From contig NZ_VCRO01000002.1 of NCBI RefSeq assembly GCF_006007885.1, positions 372,001 to 436,000 on the forward strand: 64,000 nt of DNA, written 5' to 3'. Position numbers and translations under genes: made by a program. A model generated the notes under the pieces. It saw only the letters and a list, made by a program, of their open reading frames with translations. It did no database searches and was not told the DNA's origin. Position 1 is the stretch's first letter. Every line of letters starts with the position of its first letter. Shown here piece by piece: positions 60,046 through 64,000 of the stretch. The stretch is from Alteribacter natronophilus. Its GTDB lineage: Bacteria > Bacillota > Bacilli > Bacillales > Salisediminibacteriaceae.

Positions 60046-60720
60046 ATGGGAGGGATGATGAAGCTCAAAGCGCACTATGAAAACGGAACGCTTTATGATC
60101 GGATTTTTCAGCTTGAATCACGCTTTTCCCAAAACGGATATAAGGGAAATATGGATGCTTCGGTACCTGCCGATTTCCGGGAAGGTTCAAACAGTGTCCT
60201 GATTACAGCACCCCATACTGTGACTCATATCAGAGACGGTGAGGTGAAACTATCGGAGCCGTACACAGGAGCTCTTGCTCTTCTGATGAACGAATATTCC
60301 GGTGCCCATACTCTTTACGCCTTGAAGGAAACACGCGATCCCAACCAGTACAACGATACATATTTCAAAGAGGAAATGAGCCGTGTAATCCGTAAATACA
60401 ATATTTCACTTGTAATCGACCTTCATGGAGCAGCCAGTCACCGGCCATTTGACGTGGACATTGGAACGAGTCACGGTACTCTGGCAGGAGCTGGTGATGT
60501 GAGCCGACTGAAAGACAGTCTGGCAAAATATGATTATCACAGAACATACGAGAATCATACTTTCACAGCTTCTGATGCTTCCCACGTAGCCAATTATGCT
60601 GTAAATGAGCGTGGTGTCACGGCTATGCAGGTGGAACTGAACAGAAGCATGCGGGATCCCCGGCATAACTTTGAGGCATTTTACCGGACACTTCTTGCTT
60701 TTGCAGATTACCTGGATTAA
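60046..60720 (+). CDS. N-formylglutamate amidohydrolase-like zinc hydrolase
   Basis: A 224-residue cytoplasmic protein resembling the N-formylglutamate amidohydrolase/zinc-carboxypeptidase-like fold. Candidate metal-binding stretches are SVLITAPHTVTHIRDGE and LVIDLHGAASHRPFDVDIGTS, followed by VNERGVTAMQVELNRSMRDP, whose Glu could be catalytic. The substrate may be an N-acyl or amide derivative of glutamate; this is not certain. The start is ATG 60046, 5 bases after AGGAGG; an in-frame ATG at 60019 precedes that site. It is monocistronic, with a strong terminator at 60778. Confidence 0.7.
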   Translation: MGGMMKLKAHYENGTLYDRIFQLESRFSQNGYKGNMDASVPADFREGSNSVLITAPHTVTHIRDGEVKLSEPYTGALALLMNEYSGAHTLYALKETRDPNQYNDTYFKEEMSRVIRKYNISLVIDLHGAASHRPFDVDIGTSHGTLAGAGDVSRLKDSLAKYDYHRTYENHTFTASDASHVANYAVNERGVTAMQVELNRSMRDPRHNFEAFYRTLLAFADYLD

Positions 60721-60777
60721 AAAGTGATAGAGTACCGGTGGACCGGCGAACTAATAAAGGTTATTCCGGTTACAAAA

Positions 60778-60815
60778 AGAGGATGTCCCCTTAATCCGGG
60801 ACATCCTCTTTTTTC
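60778..60815 (+). terminator. intrinsic terminator after the amidohydrolase-like gene
   Basis: A 12-bp perfect stem, AGAGGATGTCCC with GGGACATCCTCT, an 8-base loop and a T-run. The A-run upstream lets it work in both directions. Confidence 0.95.
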
Positions 60816-60855
60816 AGCCTCTCTTTGCAGTGTTACAGAAGACGTTTTTTTATTT

Positions 60856-60938
60856 GGCTCTGTTAAATCTTAATGTTAATTTTTAAAAGTTGATTGGAGC
60901 GAAGTGAGCGAAAATCAACAACGAACTTTAACAGAGCC
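60856..60938. repeat. 83-base inverted-repeat element, probably a shortened dispersed repeat
   Basis: Perfect 12-bp termini GGCTCTGTTAAA (60856-60867) and TTTAACAGAGCC (60927-60938), with an inner pair GTTGATT/AATCAAC around GGAGCGAAGTGAGCG. These ends match, from memory, a larger repeat common in Bacillus whose GC-rich centre is missing here. It lies two bases beyond the stop of the minus-strand ATP-grasp gene and may serve as its 3' hairpin. Confidence 0.6.
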
Positions 60939-60940
60939 TT

Positions 60941-62023
60941 TTATTTAGTCATCCTGGCCAGCAGGCCTTTTTTGCCGGAATGATCACCTGGTTTGGAATG
61001 TTTCGTATCATTTTGAGCAGCCAGGTAGGCAGCGTAGGGAATAATGTTCAGCGCACGCTCAAGCTCCTTAAATTCCGTACCCGGAAATGTATTGGCTTCG
61101 TAGAGCCAGATTCTTCCGTTCTGGTCAATTCCAATGTCAAAAGCGAGCTCGTCAAACGGATGGTCATACAGTTCATCCATGTGGGCGGCAAATTGTCTGG
61201 AGAATTGTTTGACGTTTTTCATAATCTTTTTACACTCTTGCTCCCCGAATTTATCCGTCAGTACTTTTTTCATATCTGCTACGGCTGCACCGCGGCTTCT
61301 GCTGCAGTTAATGCCGGAACCCGGGGAGACCCTTGAGAAGAAGAAATTAATGACCCACTTTCCTTCTCCGTTCTTCTGCATCACAGTGCGGTAATCGCAG
61401 GGATGACCTTCCGCTGTCCGGCTGTCGATATACGGCTGAACAAGGTAGGACTCTTCAGCGGTTTTGCCTTCCACCAGTTTGAGGACGCCTTTTTTATTGA
61501 GGGAGAGCTGGTCCATATAATCATAAAAGGTGTAGGAGTCTTCATCTTCCTTTGCAAAGAAAAACACATCCCGCCCCTGATTGCCTTTGATCGGCTTAAT
61601 GATAACCTGATTGAATTCCTCCAGATAGTCAATGACCATTTCTGGGTTTTTCAGTTCGTCTGATGGAATCAGATAGTCGTTGAATTCACCTGCTGCTTTA
61701 ACTTTATTGTAGACTTTTACTTTGCTTCCTTCCGAATGGGCTGTGAATGGGACATCTTTTTTAAGCCTTTTATAAATGGCCCTGATTTCGGGGTCCCTCC
61801 GTGGAAAGTCATTAATAACCACATCAGGAAAATCAAACAGGTTTTCATTCCACTTGTAACCATCATACTCGTGCCCGTGGATTTTCTTCCTGTCAAAATC
61901 AATGCCGTCGGGATTGAAGTAAAAGAACCGGTGGCCCTGTGACTGTGCTACCAGGGCATTTGAAATTGCCTGTTTATTTTTGTGTACTTTCTTTTTTCTT
62001 CTAAGCATGCCGATGACTGCCAT
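60941..62023 (-). CDS. YheC/YheD-type ATP-grasp protein
   Basis: A 360-residue ATP-grasp protein of the group called endospore coat-associated (YheC/YheD) in Bacillus. The pattern includes VYNKVKAAGEFNDYLIPSDEL, QVIIKPIKGNQGRDVFFF (ATP-binding Lys), YLVQPYIDSRTAEGHPCDYRTVMQKNGEGKW, ELAFDIGIDQNGRIWLYEANTFPG (metal-binding Glu/Asn) and a basic C-terminus. The reaction is unknown; ATP-grasp enzymes join carboxylates to amines. AAGGAGG lies 10 bases before ATG 62023 on the minus strand. It is divergent from a glycosyltransferase cluster, so a surface-polymer role is as likely as a spore role. Confidence 0.82.
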   Translation of the reverse strand: MAVIGMLRRKKKVHKNKQAISNALVAQSQGHRFFYFNPDGIDFDRKKIHGHEYDGYKWNENLFDFPDVVINDFPRRDPEIRAIYKRLKKDVPFTAHSEGSKVKVYNKVKAAGEFNDYLIPSDELKNPEMVIDYLEEFNQVIIKPIKGNQGRDVFFFAKEDEDSYTFYDYMDQLSLNKKGVLKLVEGKTAEESYLVQPYIDSRTAEGHPCDYRTVMQKNGEGKWVINFFFSRVSPGSGINCSRSRGAAVADMKKVLTDKFGEQECKKIMKNVKQFSRQFAAHMDELYDHPFDELAFDIGIDQNGRIWLYEANTFPGTEFKELERALNIIPYAAYLAAQNDTKHSKPGDHSGKKGLLARMTK

Positions 62024-62248
62024 ATCTATCTGACCTCCTTGTATGTGTGTGAACTCATTATGTTTTGGGGCAGGGTGATTAGCAATAGAAGAAAGTTGGT
62101 AAAATTCGTGAGAGTATGGGACGGATCACCGTGTGTACCTGGTAACATTCCCTTCACACAGGCAGGGTTAAACACAGTGGAGGAAAAAGGACACCCGAAC
62201 TAAACAGTATATGGCAGGCAGACGACTGCCGAAAAAGGGCGGTTCATG

Positions 62249-62257
62249 TGTTATAAT
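62249..62257 (+). promoter_or_regulatory. extended -10 promoter of the glycosyltransferase genes
   Basis: TG-T-TATAAT (62249-62257), with no clear -35. Transcription would begin near 62264, so translation must start further downstream; this supports the start chosen for the next gene. Confidence 0.6.
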
Positions 62258-62314
62258 TTGTAGTTGGACTGTACTGTCCTTTTGTTAATTACCGACAGAA
62301 AAGAGATGTTTTTG

Positions 62315-63430
62315 TTGAAAAAGATAAAAGTAATGTTTTTTATTTATCAGATGGGAGCAGGCGGCGCGGCGCGGACACTCCTGAATATTATTAACAACCT
62401 TGACAGAGAGCGCTTTGTTCCTGTTCTCGTCACCCTTGATTTTGACGGCTCCTATGAGTCGGAACTGAAAGATGATGTGAAGCTTATTAAGCTTAATACC
62501 CAAAGGCTGAGCCGGTCAGTTTTCAGGCTGGCTCGTGTGATCAGACAGGAAAAAGCTGATCTTGTATTCAGTACAATACCGAGAGTCAATACGATTGCGA
62601 TCCTTGCAGGGATGCTTTCATTCTCAAAAGCGAGAAACATTGTCCGCGAGGCAGATAACTTAAGCGGAGGGCTGAAAACCTCTCTTCAGCTGAAAGCCTT
62701 TGGACTCGCCTACAAATGTGCAGGTCAGGTGGTCTCCTTATCTGAAGGAGTGAAGGAAAACCTGGTGAAAAGGTACGGCTTAAAATCCGAGAACATAAAA
62801 GTTGTGTACAATCCGATCGATATTAAGGCGATTAACCGGAAACTGGAGAGCGGCATCCCGGCAGAACACAAAGAGATCTTTGACACAGACGAAAAAGTGA
62901 TTGTAACAGCCGGACGGCTGGTGAAACAGAAGGATCAGGCTACACTTATAAGAGCCTTTGCCAAGGCCAGGGAGCAGGTGGCATGCAGACTTGTCATCCT
63001 GGGCGAAGGCGAACTGGAATCATCACTGAAAGAACAGGCTGTAACAGCCGGAGCTGGGGAATCAGTTCATTTTATAGGCTTTCAGAGAAATCCTTACGTC
63101 TATTTTAGGGAAGCTGATGTGTTTGCGCTTTCCTCCCTGCATGAAGGTTTCAGTCACGTAATTGCAGAAGCACTGGCATGTGGAACGCCGGTCATATCGA
63201 CCAACTGCAAATCCGGCCCGGAGGAAGTGCTCGATTTTGGCAAATACGGATATCTGTGCAATGTAGGGGATGCAGACAGGATGGCAGAGTACATGGTGAA
63301 AGTTCTGACTCTGCCGCAGGAAGAGAAGGAATACCTGGCAGAGCAGGGGCTCGAGCGCGCTGCGTTTTTTGATGCCGGTAAAATGGTGGCGCAGTACGAG
63401 AAAATTATGCTCGAAACCTGCTCGAAGTAA
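62315..63430 (+). CDS. family 4 glycosyltransferase
   Basis: Retaining GT-B glycosyltransferase of 371 residues, probably acting on a lipid-linked surface glycan at the membrane. The N-terminal part reads VMFFIYQMGAGGAARTLLNIINNLDRE. The C-terminal GT4 domain has VIVTAGRLVKQKDQATLIRAFAKA, LVILGEGELESSLKEQ and the donor-site stretch HEGFSHVIAEALACGTPVIST. The start is uncertain: TTG 62315 is 9 bases after AAAAGAG, and ATG 62306 abuts that site; the upstream frame back to 62264 would begin at or before the transcription start. The next glycosyltransferase gene starts 27 bases after the stop. Confidence 0.9.
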   Translation: MKKIKVMFFIYQMGAGGAARTLLNIINNLDRERFVPVLVTLDFDGSYESELKDDVKLIKLNTQRLSRSVFRLARVIRQEKADLVFSTIPRVNTIAILAGMLSFSKARNIVREADNLSGGLKTSLQLKAFGLAYKCAGQVVSLSEGVKENLVKRYGLKSENIKVVYNPIDIKAINRKLESGIPAEHKEIFDTDEKVIVTAGRLVKQKDQATLIRAFAKAREQVACRLVILGEGELESSLKEQAVTAGAGESVHFIGFQRNPYVYFREADVFALSSLHEGFSHVIAEALACGTPVISTNCKSGPEEVLDFGKYGYLCNVGDADRMAEYMVKVLTLPQEEKEYLAEQGLERAAFFDAGKMVAQYEKIMLETCSK

Positions 63431-63457
63431 TGTCGACTAGTAAATAGAGGTGTAGTA

Positions 63458-64000
63458 ATGGGGAATACCGGAAAAGTCGTTCATATCACAACTGTGCATC
63501 ACCCGCTTGACCCGCGGATTTACTATAAAGAGTGTGTGTCTCTTCAGAAGGCAGGCTATGACGTAACCCTGATTGCACCGGAAGCGGAGGGGATGGGCGA
63601 GGAGCATCCGGTTCCTGTGGCAGCGTTCAGCAAAAGCAGGAACCGTTTTGTCAGTATGCTGTTATCCCCTTTTAAGGCTTACCGGATGGCAAAAGGGATG
63701 AATGCGGATATTTATCATTTTCATGATCCGGAGCTCCTTCCAATTGCATGGCTGCTGAAAAGGAAGACCAATGCCGTTATTTATGATATCCATGAGGACT
63801 ACGAAACGGGGATTGTGCAGCGGAATTACCTGAATCGTCCTCTGCGGGTACTGGCAAGCAGAGTGTATAAAGGCGTTGAAAAGCTTTTATCATCCTCAAT
63901 GAAACTCTGTCTGGCGGAAAAGTATTACAAAGAGAAATATCCTGAAGGCCGCTGTATTCTGAATTACCCCCTTGTTAATGAAAAGCTGCTGGCCGGGGGC
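63458..64000 (+). CDS. glycosyltransferase family 4-like protein, 3'-truncated by window edge
   Basis: Open from ATG 63458 to the window end (181 codons), after GAGGTG at 63448-63452 with normal spacing. The N-terminal GT-B half is recognisable: VVHITTVHHPLDPRIYYKEC, then LQKAGYDVTLIAP, DIYHFHDPELLPIAWLLKR and VIYDIHEDYE, the pattern of capsule and teichuronic-acid-type GT4 enzymes. Co-transcribed with the preceding glycosyltransferase. The donor-binding half lies outside the window. Confidence 0.85.
   Translation, partial: MGNTGKVVHITTVHHPLDPRIYYKECVSLQKAGYDVTLIAPEAEGMGEEHPVPVAAFSKSRNRFVSMLLSPFKAYRMAKGMNADIYHFHDPELLPIAWLLKRKTNAVIYDIHEDYETGIVQRNYLNRPLRVLASRVYKGVEKLLSSSMKLCLAEKYYKEKYPEGRCILNYPLVNEKLLAGG

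Noticed and set aside
62264-62314. Extended N-terminus of the GT4 glycosyltransferase from 62264
   Set aside because: The extended -10 box ends at 62257, so transcription starts about where this frame would begin translation; no ribosome site is possible there.

Overview
The window reads as chromosomal DNA of a low-to-moderate GC, Gram-positive Bacillaceae bacterium, most likely alkaliphilic or haloalkaliphilic. The reasons are strong AGGAGG-type ribosome binding sites, GTG and TTG starts, lipobox signal peptides, LacI-type operators, a YheC/YheD-type ATP-grasp protein, very acidic secreted proteins and solute receptors, and an amylopullulanase of the two-active-site type known from alkaliphilic Bacillus. 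The genus cannot be fixed from the sequence alone. No rRNA, tRNA, CRISPR array, prophage or insertion sequence was recognised.

Layout. 1-5227: end of a tyrosine/homogentisate catabolic operon (fumarylacetoacetase, homogentisate dioxygenase) followed by a DctPQM-type TRAP transporter. 5394-6092: an acidic lipoprotein. 6341-18258: a complete beta-1,2-glucan (sophoro-oligosaccharide) utilisation locus with a secreted GH144-like endoglucanase, an ABC importer, a GH3 beta-glucosidase, a GH94 1,2-beta-oligoglucan phosphorylase and a LacI regulator. Copies of GAAACGTTTC sit at its promoters. 18514-26923: a secreted UshA-like nucleotidase carrying six peptidoglycan-binding-like repeats, then an unusual pair: a 568-residue protein of unknown function and an 1122-residue CapA/ATP-grasp/TupA-like fusion, followed by a small DUF4177 gene. 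27224-29464: a PrsW-like membrane protease and a zinc-ribbon/DUF2628 protein on the minus strand. 29692-36007: an AEC permease and two gamma-glutamyltransferases, the first with a large inserted domain. 36078-43831: a LysR regulator divergent from a DapB-like/aminopentanoate dehydrogenase-like gene, a TAXI-type TRAP transporter with a DUF1850 protein, and an argininosuccinate-lyase paralogue. 44149-47095: PEP carboxylase behind a structured leader. 47302-51464: a LacI regulator, a GH65 phosphorylase and beta-phosphoglucomutase, with three identical 14-bp operators. 51842-53828: small membrane, CapA-like and 47-residue genes. 54231-59924: a giant amylopullulanase behind cre-like sites. 60046-64000: an N-formylglutamate-amidohydrolase-like gene, a YheC/D-type ATP-grasp gene and the start of a glycosyltransferase cluster.

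How the genes work together. Two parallel phosphorolytic sugar systems dominate. In the first, extracellular beta-1,2-glucan is cut, imported and phosphorolysed to glucose 1-phosphate. In the second, alpha-glucan is cut by the amylopullulanase and an alpha-disaccharide (probably maltose) is phosphorolysed to beta-glucose 1-phosphate and isomerised to glucose 6-phosphate. Two TRAP systems import organic acids. A second theme is glutamate-containing or anionic wall polymers: two CapA domains, three ATP-grasp domains including a TupA-like one, two gamma-glutamyltransferases, an N-formylglutamate-amidohydrolase-like protein and the glycosyltransferases. A joint role in a teichuronopeptide-like or polyglutamate-like polymer is inference. 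Two related GC-rich short repeats (11427-11618 and 33713-33811) and one AT-rich-ended inverted repeat (60856-60938) look like members of dispersed Bacillus repeat families.
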